Virus record (IMG/VR): IMGVR_UViG_3300022223_000023
Span: 1 to 25,560 of that record
Reading direction: 5' to 3' (one strand)
DNA length: 25,560 bases
From: a virus
Shown: positions 1 through 7,200 of the stretch, piece by piece
Position numbering within the stretch: position 1 is the stretch's first letter
Layout: every line of letters starts with the position of its first letter
The notes under the pieces: generated by a model
Seen by the model: only the letters and a program-made list of their open reading frames with translations
What the model was told of the DNA's origin: nothing
The model's database searches: none
Translations under genes and position numbers: made by a program

Positions 1-850
1 TATTCCTAATCGCTGTACTGCCATATGTGATCGGGTATCTGAACGTACCATCGTCTGCTCCAGATAAAATTCCGGGGACGGCTTCTATAGTACCATTAAG
101 TGCTATAGGAAACTCAATCCCATCTCGAGTAACCGCCGTAACTAAATACGAAACTGGATACGCAGGAGGGGTACCATCAACTCGAGGACGACATATTAAT
201 TGAATGTTATTGTTTGCAACTCTTTCTTCGTATGTTGGGATTTCTTTTTTAAACAGGGTGAACCTATTGTACACTAGCCCCGATGATGCAACTAAACTCA
301 GTAGATCAAGCTCTCTTAAACAGAAAAGACCCGTACTACCTTGCTGAACGAAATCACCACTTAAACTGTCAATAGTTACCGAAGGTGTGAATACATAGTA
401 CCCTTTAAAATAGTGAACTTGCATTCTCTCAAGATCAAATGGGTCGGTCAGTACTATCCCTCCTAGCTCATTATTAACATCCCCTGCACCTTCTCTATAC
501 CCGAATATAGCATACTCAGTGGGATTGTCAGGGTCACGAATAATAGTGACAATGAATGGACCTGCGAATTGAGAGAATAATCCAAATGATCTAATGGGCA
601 TGGCCTGACCTTCTCCAAGAAAATCATCAAATCCATCAGGCATTGGATTCCCATTAGCATTGTCATCGAATAGCTTAGCAACTACATACTCGAGCTTTGT
701 TCCGGCCCTATTAGATAAGCCTCCGGTTCGTCTAGTATGCATATTATATGCTTTCTCTACCGCGTTCTGGTATGAAACATTATCAGAATTATATTTTTGA
801 AGAGATGATATCTCACCGAATGAAAAATTAGTTTGTTTTCCTGATGACAT
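1..850 (-). CDS. Tail nozzle / tail tubular protein B-like, partial (runs off left edge)
   Basis: An open frame reads from ATG at 850 to the window edge without a stop, giving about 283 residues. The N-terminus has the layout typical of podoviral nozzle (T7 gp12-like or stabilization) proteins: NFSFGEIS near residues 8-15, then YQNAVEKAYNMHTRRTGGLSNRAGTK near residues 27-52 in two adjoining parts, where the family usually shows a GG-x-RRPGT signature. The remainder is beta-rich. In known phages this protein forms the distal tail tube below the adaptor ring. The start overlaps the adaptor gene stop by one base (TAATG), so translation is probably coupled. The family call rests on the N-terminal pattern and on gene order directly after the adaptor. 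The C-terminus is not visible. Confidence 0.72.
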   Translation of the reverse strand, partial: MSSGKQTNFSFGEISSLQKYNSDNVSYQNAVEKAYNMHTRRTGGLSNRAGTKLEYVVAKLFDDNANGNPMPDGFDDFLGEGQAMPIRSFGLFSQFAGPFIVTIIRDPDNPTEYAIFGYREGAGDVNNELGGIVLTDPFDLERMQVHYFKGYYVFTPSVTIDSLSGDFVQQGSTGLFCLRELDLLSLVASSGLVYNRFTLFKKEIPTYEERVANNNIQLICRPRVDGTPPAYPVSYLVTAVTRDGIEFPIALNGTIEAVPGILSGADDGTFRYPITYGSTAIRN

Positions 851-1476
851 TACCGATACCTCACTCTCACTGTGGGAGGTTCTGGATATCTTTTCTGAGG
901 GCTTCTAGCAATGTCCTCTGCAATGGCTGCACTGATTTCGTTATTAGCTCTAGTAGTAATTACATTCATAACCTTTGGCCAGTTGTGAGCTATAAGTGCA
1001 GGGCCAGCTTCGAGTGCTAGTCTTCCGGCAACTCCCCTACCGAAGTACGATTTAAAACTTAAATTATCGCTCAACCTTTCTGTATATTTAGCATGAGCAT
1101 TTTCAACGCTAGTGAATATTACGTTAGAGTTCCCCAAGTTTCTTTCCTCGAATTGTGGAATCTGATCGTGATAATGTTCATATCTAGGGTTAAGAAAGTT
1201 ACCATCGCAGGCAACCTCTCGAATCACAAGAGAGTTCACTGGCATATAATAGGCGAATCTAAAATTATTTTCGGGGTCGTCAGAATGTTTAGCGAGTACT
1301 GCTGTTCTTGTAGCGAATGTCCAGTAATGCTGCTCTAACACGTAGTCGATTGCATCACGCATGAACGATCTAAGAACTCTACCTTCGTTAGATATATCAG
1401 TCTCTAAATCTGTTAATCGAGAAGTTATTCCTAAGTGACCGAGGGCCTTGTTTGCAATGTCGGTTTTCAACATCAT
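850..1476 (-). CDS. Head-tail adaptor (tail tubular protein A-like)
   Basis: The product has 208 residues. The N-terminus (DIANKALGHLG, then a stretch with L-x-D-L-E-T-D and S-x-E-x-R, then AIDYVLEQHYWTFATRTAVL around residues 42-61) fits the gp11/gp4-type adaptor family of short-tailed phages. Members of that family start with a helix carrying A-L-x-x-[LI]G and then reach an aromatic W-x-FA motif. In that family twelve copies form a ring under the portal and carry the nozzle. Two ATG codons lie side by side (1476 and 1473), and an AGGGGG ribosome binding site sits 7 nt before the first. The next gene overlaps by one base. Position between capsid genes and nozzle supports the role. Confidence 0.75.
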   Translation of the reverse strand: MMLKTDIANKALGHLGITSRLTDLETDISNEGRVLRSFMRDAIDYVLEQHYWTFATRTAVLAKHSDDPENNFRFAYYMPVNSLVIREVACDGNFLNPRYEHYHDQIPQFEERNLGNSNVIFTSVENAHAKYTERLSDNLSFKSYFGRGVAGRLALEAGPALIAHNWPKVMNVITTRANNEISAAIAEDIARSPQKRYPEPPTVRVRYR

Positions 1477-1503
1477 AGTAAGACCCCCTGTTCAAAGATG
1501 TAT

Positions 1504-1950
1504 TTATACTAAACTGCTTGGAGCACTATTTTGTGGTTGATCTGAGGGCTCGCCCTGATCACCATTATGAGCATCGGCGATAGCCGCCATTTCAGCCTCA
1601 AGCTCTTTTCTTAGCTCTGCTTTCATGGACTCTCTGTCAGCCTCTAGCTCAGCCTCTAGCTCAGCCTTAGCTTCCGCCTTAGCTTGCGCCTTAAGTTTTG
1701 CTAAATCAAGCTGATTCTCAGCCTTAAGCTCTTTAGCAGGCTCTTGGCTTAGGTGCGCCTCTTGATCTTCTTTGTCCAGCTTGCTGAACTCAGACTTGAA
1801 CTCTTCATCAAGGCATTTAACCCAACGAGGGAAACGACCATTAATGATTAGTCCGTTATAAGTAAATTTTTGGGTAGGGTGCCTTAACACTCCACCATGT
1901 TGTCCCATTTCAATAGCCTGCACGCTCACAGACACTTTTTGCTTGTGCAT
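1504..1950 (-). CDS. Unknown head-region protein with long charged coiled coil
   Basis: The product has 148 residues and I do not recognise the family. Residues 1-50 are compact, with HPTQKFTYNGLIINGRFPRWVK, split here as HPTQKFTYNG and LIINGRFPRWVK; such short domains are common in unassigned proteins downstream of capsid genes. Residues about 66-125 are an uninterrupted Ala/Glu/Lys-rich helix with repeats of the A-E-L-E-A type, almost certainly a coiled coil. The tail is disordered, Gln/Pro/Ser-rich, and ends in SSLV, one of several hydrophobic C-termini in this phage. GGAGAG precedes the ATG at 1950. A minor head or head-completion role is only inferred from position between cement protein and adaptor. 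Confidence 0.6.
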   Translation of the reverse strand: MHKQKVSVSVQAIEMGQHGGVLRHPTQKFTYNGLIINGRFPRWVKCLDEEFKSEFSKLDKEDQEAHLSQEPAKELKAENQLDLAKLKAQAKAEAKAELEAELEADRESMKAELRKELEAEMAAIADAHNGDQGEPSDQPQNSAPSSLV

Positions 1951-1967
1951 ATCACTCTCCTAAAATA

Positions 1968-2420
1968 TTATCCTTGGTACGCTCCGTCAACCGCTGTTAC
2001 AACACCTGCTGTGATCTTGCCAGTGGCGGGAACCGCGTCAGCTACGTATCTTAGCCTGATGTACCTTTTTGTAATTTCTCTAGGGAACTTGTCCATAGGG
2101 AAGATAAAACCTTCAAATAGCTTTGCAACAGCGTCGATCTTTACTTCAACAACTTGCTCCGCTGCTCCGAAAGCCTCATCATCGTCTTGCTCCATAATAA
2201 CTGAAAGCTCAGTATTATTTGTAAATTGCTCTACAACTTGAACAAGTAAAGGAACCTTCATGCCTACACCTAGTCTACGACTAAGTTGTTGACGAGGTCC
2301 ACCTTTTGAATTATACGCCACTTCTGCCATCTCGCCCATGTCGAGTACGTTAGTGGAGATTACCGACAACGCACCAATTGTTTGCGCGTCAGAAAAAATT
2401 GATTGATTATCTAAATGCAT
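1968..2420 (-). CDS. Bbp16-like capsid cement protein
   Basis: The product has 150 residues. The N-terminus MHLDNQSIFSDAQTIGALS followed by a STNVLDMGE stretch matches the Bbp16 family, whose BPP-1 member is the cement protein that stabilizes the capsid shell from outside. The rest is predicted beta-rich (LLVQVVEQF, ELSVIMEQ, VEVKIDAVAKLFEGF, RYIRLRYVADAVPATGKITAGVV in short segments), as expected for a jellyroll. It lies directly downstream of the major capsid gene, the same order as in BPP-1. AGGAG is about 8 nt before the ATG. Family recognition is from memory of the N-terminal signature and gene order, not from a search. Confidence 0.75.
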   Translation of the reverse strand: MHLDNQSIFSDAQTIGALSVISTNVLDMGEMAEVAYNSKGGPRQQLSRRLGVGMKVPLLVQVVEQFTNNTELSVIMEQDDDEAFGAAEQVVEVKIDAVAKLFEGFIFPMDKFPREITKRYIRLRYVADAVPATGKITAGVVTAVDGAYQG

Positions 2421-2470
2421 CTCAGGCTCCTGTTAAACCGTTAAGAGTTATTTTTAAGTGCCGTAATTAC

Positions 2471-3487
2471 TTACGACACTGCTTCTTCTGTATCTAGGAT
2501 TGCATCCGATTCGTGAATCGGAACGCCTCTAAACATCAATACCTCTTTAGCGTTTGGCCCTTGCTGACCATAAGTCAAGAAAAGGTTTTGATTCGGCTTG
2601 TATCTAACTTGGTAGTCAAGATACTTAACGATGTTTGTATTAGCGTAGATAACTGTTTTACCTTTTTGAACTCTACGACCTTTGTGAGCATAGTATGCCT
2701 CAGTCAATAAGTTCACGATGTCTGCTCCTGCTGAAGCGTCAATCACAAGATCACTAACATCAATGTTTGCCACTCTTGATAGGTATTGCCAGTTTCTAAC
2801 TGTTAGTCCCATGTGCCATGCAAAGTCTTCACGATATGCATGATACTTGTTCCCGTCTTCATCTTCTGCGTAGTAGTCATTTCCTGCGTCTTTTCTCTTA
2901 ACACCAAGGTGTGCGCCTTTAGGTCTTAAAAGGTGGCAAGATTGTCTATCCCAAGTAATCATCCAAATTGAAGTGTTGTCGTTTCCTGCACCACCACCAT
3001 CAATGATCTGAGAAGCGTTCTCTGCTGAAAGATCGCTAAATCTTGGAGATAAACCCATAAATTTATCAGGCTCAGTTTTTGTGTCAGCGTAGAAAATTGA
3101 TCTAGCTGCTTCCTGTGCCATGGCCTCTAAATGCCCTTCTGCTTCCGCAAGACGAATAGATGCTTTTTCTTCTGCTGTTTCAGCAACATCAACTAAGTCA
3201 GCATCAACTTCGCAAGCTGATTTCATTTGACCCATAGTGTCTACTACTGATTGTCTACGTCCCTTTGTAGCAGGAACACCTTTATATAACCTACTCCAGA
3301 TAACTGACGGAAGACCTGTCAAGACTGTGGTCTTGTGTGAGTTACCATCGTTAGCCTCAAACACTGGTGCGTCTGAAAGTACAGGGTTATATTGTGCCAA
3401 TAGATTTATTACGTCTTTGACATTTTTTGACTCTGGTATTTCTGCCAGGTCGGCATAAGTTGGATATTGTGCATTAAGAGTTCCCAT
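2471..3487 (-). CDS. Major capsid protein (BPP-1 Bbp17 type, HK97 fold expected)
   Basis: The product has 338 residues. It starts with a short N-terminal arm (NAQYPTYADLAEIPESKNVKDVINLLAQYNPVL, read in parts) and continues with E-rich helices around residues 90-135 (a run of ET-AEEK-ASIRLAEAEGHLEAMAQEAARSIFYAD, in parts) that resemble the spine helix region. A C-terminal segment around V-L-M-F-R-G-V-P-I-H-E-S-D-A-I follows, typical of phage capsids of this group. Length, position after the scaffold and before the cement gene, and a strong AAGGAG site 7 nt before the ATG all fit. In the family the protein forms the icosahedral shell. No protease domain is visible nearby, so a separate, uncleaved scaffold is likely. 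Confidence 0.85.
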   Translation of the reverse strand: MGTLNAQYPTYADLAEIPESKNVKDVINLLAQYNPVLSDAPVFEANDGNSHKTTVLTGLPSVIWSRLYKGVPATKGRRQSVVDTMGQMKSACEVDADLVDVAETAEEKASIRLAEAEGHLEAMAQEAARSIFYADTKTEPDKFMGLSPRFSDLSAENASQIIDGGGAGNDNTSIWMITWDRQSCHLLRPKGAHLGVKRKDAGNDYYAEDEDGNKYHAYREDFAWHMGLTVRNWQYLSRVANIDVSDLVIDASAGADIVNLLTEAYYAHKGRRVQKGKTVIYANTNIVKYLDYQVRYKPNQNLFLTYGQQGPNAKEVLMFRGVPIHESDAILDTEEAVS

Positions 3488-3554
3488 TTACTACTCCTTC
3501 ATAGGCGTTTCTTGAACTAACTTTTTATATGCTAATTCGTGCAACTACTTCGAG

Positions 3555-4319
3555 TCAAGCACTTTTTTCGTCAAAGTATTGCGGATAAAGATTTTTTAAG
3601 CTCTGAGTGTATTCACTATCGTTGCTCACTGGAGTACTCGAGCCTTTTCCTGCACTTGACGGATTGTCTCCCATTAGCGATTCGCCTATTGATTTCAGCA
3701 GTTTAGCCAGAGCGTAGTTGTTCCCGATCTCCGGCGAAGATAGTTGCTTAACCATCTCGTCGTCACCAAACTTATCTACTACAGTTTTAATCGCTAAAAA
3801 AGAAGCATCTTTATTTTCGCCATTAAAAGCAGGGTCTTTATCAAAAAAGTTTTTCTGATCTTCATAATATTTAAGTCTCGGACTATTAGCTGCAACCATT
3901 CCTCTTTTGTAAGACTCTTCATATATACCTACCATCTCGTCAGCTTGCTCTTTAGTCCAACCTTTCTCACCTGCTAAAGTGGCGATGTGGTCTAGGTCTT
4001 CATCCGATAACGGCGAATTATCTGCCACAGTAATGTCGTAACTCTCAGGCTCCTCAGTAGCAGTCGCCGCAGGGTCTTCATCACCTTTAGTAGTAACTGC
4101 AGGGTCTTCATCGCCTTCAGTAGTAGCCGTAGTATCCTCATCGCCCTTGCCTTTGATTGCATCTGCAATTGGATTAGATAAGGTCGGCTCCGTACTCGTG
4201 CTGCCCTCTTGCTCCGAGGTCGTCTGGGAGGTCGTAGAGTTCCCCTCTGTCGTTGACGTCGGCTCCGTAGTTCCGCTCGAAGTAGTCGTTGTCTCTGTTG
4301 TCTCTGTCTTTTCGCTCAC
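3555..4319 (-). CDS. Scaffolding protein with low-complexity acidic N-terminus
   Basis: The product has 254 residues. Residues 1-50 are almost entirely Thr, Ser and Glu. Residues 59-88 hold three 10-residue repeats beginning GDED. Then come a predicted helical part (LSDEDLDHIATLAGEKGW, then TKEQADEMVGIYEESYKRG) and a C-terminal helical region that in scaffold proteins contacts the capsid protein. Such acidic, helical, low-complexity proteins just upstream of the capsid gene are the usual scaffold. The start is GTG at 4319 with AAGGAG 7 nt upstream; there is no ATG before about residue 117, so this start is well supported. The first 146 nt overlap the preceding gene in another frame. Confidence 0.75.
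   Translation of the reverse strand: MSEKTETTETTTTSSGTTEPTSTTEGNSTTSQTTSEQEGSTSTEPTLSNPIADAIKGKGDEDTTATTEGDEDPAVTTKGDEDPAATATEEPESYDITVADNSPLSDEDLDHIATLAGEKGWTKEQADEMVGIYEESYKRGMVAANSPRLKYYEDQKNFFDKDPAFNGENKDASFLAIKTVVDKFGDDEMVKQLSSPEIGNNYALAKLLKSIGESLMGDNPSSAGKGSSTPVSNDSEYTQSLKNLYPQYFDEKSA
4056..4145 (-). repeat. Three tandem 30-bp repeats inside the scaffold gene
   Basis: The DNA encodes GDEDTTATTE, GDEDPAVTTK and GDEDPAATAT in direct succession, a period of exactly ten codons. The second and third copies are closest. The repeat lengthens a disordered acidic linker and is likely to vary in copy number between relatives. Confidence 0.85.
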
Positions 4320-4581
4320 GTTCTTTCTCCTTCATTTTATCTCGTAGCTGTGACTCTTGTATCATTTTCATAACAAGTGATTCATCTACGTCATTTGTAA
4401 TTGCCATTATATAAAGTGCGACTGATCGTTTACCTAGCATTCGATTAACTTGATTAGGCTCTCCAGAAATATCGTGATATAGGCCACAATATTCTATTAG
4501 TGACCACACGAACTCACGACCGCTAGTGGTCGTCATTACGTGCCTAATTGCATTGTTCAATCTTACGTTTTCATCTCTCAT
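4174..4581 (-). CDS. Bbp19-like phage protein
   Basis: The product has 135 residues. The N-terminal half (LNNAIRHVMTTTSGREFVWS followed by LIEYCGLYHDI, then G-K-R-S-V-A-L-Y-I-M-A) matches the small Bbp19-like domain of phage head genes, which shows the same T-x-x-GR-x-F/W-x-LL-x-x-CG-[LV] pattern and a GxRxxAL segment. Its function is unknown to me. Residues about 80-100 are highly charged (KEKERERKDRDNRDND), and the C-terminus is YGADLI. ATG at 4581 has GGAGAG upstream. The last 48 codons are also the start of the scaffold gene in another frame, so this tail and the Thr-rich scaffold N-terminus are encoded by the same bases. Confidence 0.7.
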   Translation of the reverse strand: MRDENVRLNNAIRHVMTTTSGREFVWSLIEYCGLYHDISGEPNQVNRMLGKRSVALYIMAITNDVDESLVMKMIQESQLRDKMKEKERERKDRDNRDNDYFERNYGADVNDRGELYDLPDDLGARGQHEYGADLI

Positions 4582-4602
4582 GTTCTCTCCGGCGTAGCTA
4601 AC

Positions 4603-6384
4603 CTACGAAGCTATCGTATCCAACAACGAGCCATTGTTCAATGGGGTTTGTGACATTTTTTGTGCCGACTCCGCCCTCTGTTGAGCTAGTGCTATTTGTC
4701 TTTCTTCTGCTTGTCTTTGCTGTATCCCTTCTCTCAATTCCTTAAACTCCTCAGGGGTTGCTAGCTCATCAGGATTAACTCCGATGTCATCTGCATATCC
4801 TCTTAAGAACTTCTCATGGTTTGCAAGTGATGCAAGTGACGGGTCGCCCATTGCCTGTGCGTATGATGACACAAAATTAGCATAGCGCTCTCTAGTATTA
4901 ACCTGAGAGGACTTAGCTGCTTGAGCTAATATTGAAGTATATTCTGGACGTATATCTGCACCCTCAAGCTCTGCCGGACGCTCAGGCATCCTTCCTTGCT
5001 CAGTCAGTATGTCCATCGAATTATTGATTACTTTTGATGAAAGATCAAAGTCCCACTGCCCAAGTATCGGAGCTAGTACCGCCATCTTCTCGGCTGACCT
5101 TTCATTAATCTCTGCAACTGAAACGTGCGACTTAGTTTCATTCCTTGAAATCATTTTAAACACGTCTTCAAAGAAAGCAGATTGAATTGCGAACTCTACC
5201 TCGGCTTGATTTGCCACTAAGTCTGCTAGTGCTGGCCCTACTTGGAAGGCAGGTTTAAATCCCATCTCCATAGACCTATCATCAAGGTACGTGATTCCTC
5301 CTGCGAGTATCGACGACTGATACCTTCTTAAAGCAGCATGACCCACCATAGGCGGTCTTACTAATTTATATGAACCTTCCATTCGCAGTTTCTCTTGCTC
5401 CTGTAAAGTCATAATATCGTCGATTGCCATTTCGCCCGGCCCATCGACTCCGTAGTTACCTTCCGGCTCAACTTCCCATCTAGGAGTGATAACCGGAAAA
5501 TAATTATATCCAGAAATTTTAAGGTACTGTGGATCTTTTTCACTCACACTTCCAGAAGTTCTTTGCTGCTGTCTGAAACCACTTTGACCTTGATAGTTTA
5601 CACCGGCCATAGGGCCACCAATCGACAGTACATAAGTATAGCTTTGAAACTTCATGTCTAGTGGATTGATTGACTTCTTTGCAAATACTGGATTGTAATT
5701 AGGATTAGGTACAATAACCTGAGCGATCTCAACCTCATCAAGAAACCTTCTAGTTTCATACAGAGATTTAATTGCTTTTGGTATTGTGTCCCACTGTATC
5801 TGACCAGCATCATTCAGCTTGGCAAAGTTCTGCACCACTTCTCTAACGGTGATAGTTGTTGTTCTTGTAAACATATTTGTATTGCCCATAAGATCACATG
5901 AGAAAGCGTAAGTGCCTATCGTGTACGGATAAAAATAAAATCCAAATCTAGGGTGAGGCAATTGTGCAAAAGCTGCATTTGAAAATATACCAACGTCTTT
6001 GTACGCCAACATCAAAGCTCTATAGAAGTTCGATACCTGCAAGTGACTTTGTATAATCATTTCAGATTGCTTTAAAAAACTTTTAACTTTTGGAATCTGC
6101 ATTTTACGAGGGTCAGATGAAACTTGATTGAACCACGACCTATCTCTAGGTGTAGCCCCATCCATCATGCCTGACACGAAAGTTCTAAGTGATCTTCCGG
6201 CAGTGTTGCGGATAATATCTTTAGTCTTTCTCGCACCATCAATCCTCGGTGAGCCATCTTCCTTAAGTCTCTTAGGAGCTATAAACCTCGATAGCAATCT
6301 CCACTTAGGAAGATGCTCTTGCATCTCATTTCTCATTTGAAGCCTGAGCGTATCTATCTCAGCGTATGTCATATCGTTTCTCAC
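4603..6384 (-). CDS. Portal protein (T7-like head-tail connector family)
   Basis: The product has 593 residues, within the usual range for the podoviral head-tail connector family. Family-like features are the N-terminal W-x-x-[LI]-S-x-[FY]-x-x-P stretch (KWRLLSRFIAPKR, residues 27-39), a helix with AGRSLRTFVSGMMDGATPRD, read as AGRSLRTFVSGMMD and GATPRDRSWF, and YKDVGIFSNAAF near residue 128. The C-terminus is Gln/Ala-rich and helical, as in the barrel of known portals. The dodecamer is the DNA entry and exit channel and docks terminase and adaptor. The start is GTG at 6384 with AGGAG 6 nt upstream; an in-frame ATG lies four codons later without a better site. Confidence 0.88.
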   Translation of the reverse strand: MRNDMTYAEIDTLRLQMRNEMQEHLPKWRLLSRFIAPKRLKEDGSPRIDGARKTKDIIRNTAGRSLRTFVSGMMDGATPRDRSWFNQVSSDPRKMQIPKVKSFLKQSEMIIQSHLQVSNFYRALMLAYKDVGIFSNAAFAQLPHPRFGFYFYPYTIGTYAFSCDLMGNTNMFTRTTTITVREVVQNFAKLNDAGQIQWDTIPKAIKSLYETRRFLDEVEIAQVIVPNPNYNPVFAKKSINPLDMKFQSYTYVLSIGGPMAGVNYQGQSGFRQQQRTSGSVSEKDPQYLKISGYNYFPVITPRWEVEPEGNYGVDGPGEMAIDDIMTLQEQEKLRMEGSYKLVRPPMVGHAALRRYQSSILAGGITYLDDRSMEMGFKPAFQVGPALADLVANQAEVEFAIQSAFFEDVFKMISRNETKSHVSVAEINERSAEKMAVLAPILGQWDFDLSSKVINNSMDILTEQGRMPERPAELEGADIRPEYTSILAQAAKSSQVNTRERYANFVSSYAQAMGDPSLASLANHEKFLRGYADDIGVNPDELATPEEFKELREGIQQRQAEERQIALAQQRAESAQKMSQTPLNNGSLLDTIAS

Positions 6385-6393
6385 GACTATCTC

Positions 6394-6822
6394 CTATTTA
6401 GCTTGTGATCTTCTCATCTTAAGCTCGTTAAGAACATCCGTAGGGTTACGGCCCGGAGGGACTTGAAAGTACCCGATCTCAGGGTCAAAAGCGTTTGCAC
6501 CTTCAAAGAATGGTACAAGCCCTAGCGACTGCTTTGGCGCCATTGGTCCTGTGCCTGCACCCGTTTCCGTAGCTGATGGTTGGGAAGTGGCCGCTGCCGA
6601 TTTCGTCCGTGGTTGCGAAGTGACTGCGGCTGACCTAGTCCTTGGTTGCCTATTGACCGATGCCGATCGAGTAGTCCTTTCAGACGTATTGACCGCACTC
6701 TCGGCAGAAGCCACTTGCCCTGCTGCCCCTTGGGTATTTGCAGATGCTACATTATCTTTCGCAGCTGATTTAGCTACGTTCTGTCTTTTCACTGTACGTT
6801 TCTTTTTCTTAGCTGTTGCCAT
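6394..6822 (-). CDS. Basic protein with histone-like N-terminus and 11-residue repeats
   Basis: The product has 142 residues; family not recognised. The N-terminus is Lys/Arg-rich (MATAKKKKRTVKRQNVAKSA), resembling lysine-rich tails of nucleic-acid-binding proteins. Residues 51-83 contain three 11-residue repeats (TRSASVNRQPR, TRSAAVTSQPR, TKSAAATSQPS). The last 50 residues are different, with PKQSLGLVPFFEGANAFDPE and a VPPGRNPTDVL segment, and look like a small folded or partner-binding part. The gene sits between the glycine-zipper gene and the portal gene, so an internal head protein or portal/terminase partner is possible, but I cannot decide. AAGAGG precedes the ATG at 6822. Confidence 0.6.
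   Translation of the reverse strand: MATAKKKKRTVKRQNVAKSAAKDNVASANTQGAAGQVASAESAVNTSERTTRSASVNRQPRTRSAAVTSQPRTKSAAATSQPSATETGAGTGPMAPKQSLGLVPFFEGANAFDPEIGYFQVPPGRNPTDVLNELKMRRSQAK
6574..6672 (-). repeat. Three 33-bp repeats in the basic head-region gene
   Basis: Codons 51-83 of the basic protein form three consecutive 11-codon units with the pattern T-[RK]-S-A-x-[VA]-x-x-Q-P-[RS]. Each has a basic residue after the first Thr and a Q-P pair. Confidence 0.8.
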
Positions 6823-6831
6823 GAATACCTC

Positions 6832-7191
6832 TTAAAAAGTTCCTGCCGAACTAGGAACATTACTAATATTTTGACCTATGAATCCATTTGATTGACTAGT
6901 TGCCATTGACCCACCTTGAGAGCCCGCCTCAATACTCCTAGAAGACATCGAAGTTAATTGCTTCTTAAGTCCCATCTCAGTATCAATGGCCTGCTCTATA
7001 CGTATTTGGCGAGTTCTTTGCGCTTTCTTCGCAGCCTTATCTTGCTCATTAGCTTGATAGATACCAAGACCTGCGCCAATGATACCACCTGCTAAAGCTC
7101 CATATGGCCCTGCAACTGCACCCGCCGAGGCTCCACTTACGGCACCCGTAATCACTGATGATTGTCTGGACTGTCTAGTTCTAAGACCCAT
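6832..7191 (-). CDS. Glycine-zipper protein, possible internal virion/ejection protein
   Basis: The product has 119 residues. Residues 13-45 are a glycine/alanine-rich hydrophobic segment with regularly spaced small residues (ITGAVSGASAGAVAGPYGAL, then AGGIIGAGLGIYQ), a glycine-zipper pattern able to insert into membranes. The central part is basic and helical (KAAKKAQRTRQIRIEQAID). The C-terminus is Ser/Gly/Asn-rich. Phages often carry such small proteins near the portal and terminase genes. An ejection or membrane-channel role is inference only. AGGAGG lies 5 nt before the ATG and overlaps the large-terminase stop codon, so the two are tightly linked. Confidence 0.6.
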   Translation of the reverse strand: MGLRTRQSRQSSVITGAVSGASAGAVAGPYGALAGGIIGAGLGIYQANEQDKAAKKAQRTRQIRIEQAIDTEMGLKKQLTSMSSRSIEAGSQGGSMATSQSNGFIGQNISNVPSSAGTF

Positions 7192-7200
7192 TAGGACCTC

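Noticed and set aside
1897-2241. 114-codon plus-strand frame opposite the cement gene
   Set aside because: Antisense to two well-supported late genes, no binding site, low-complexity Ser/Thr/Ala product.
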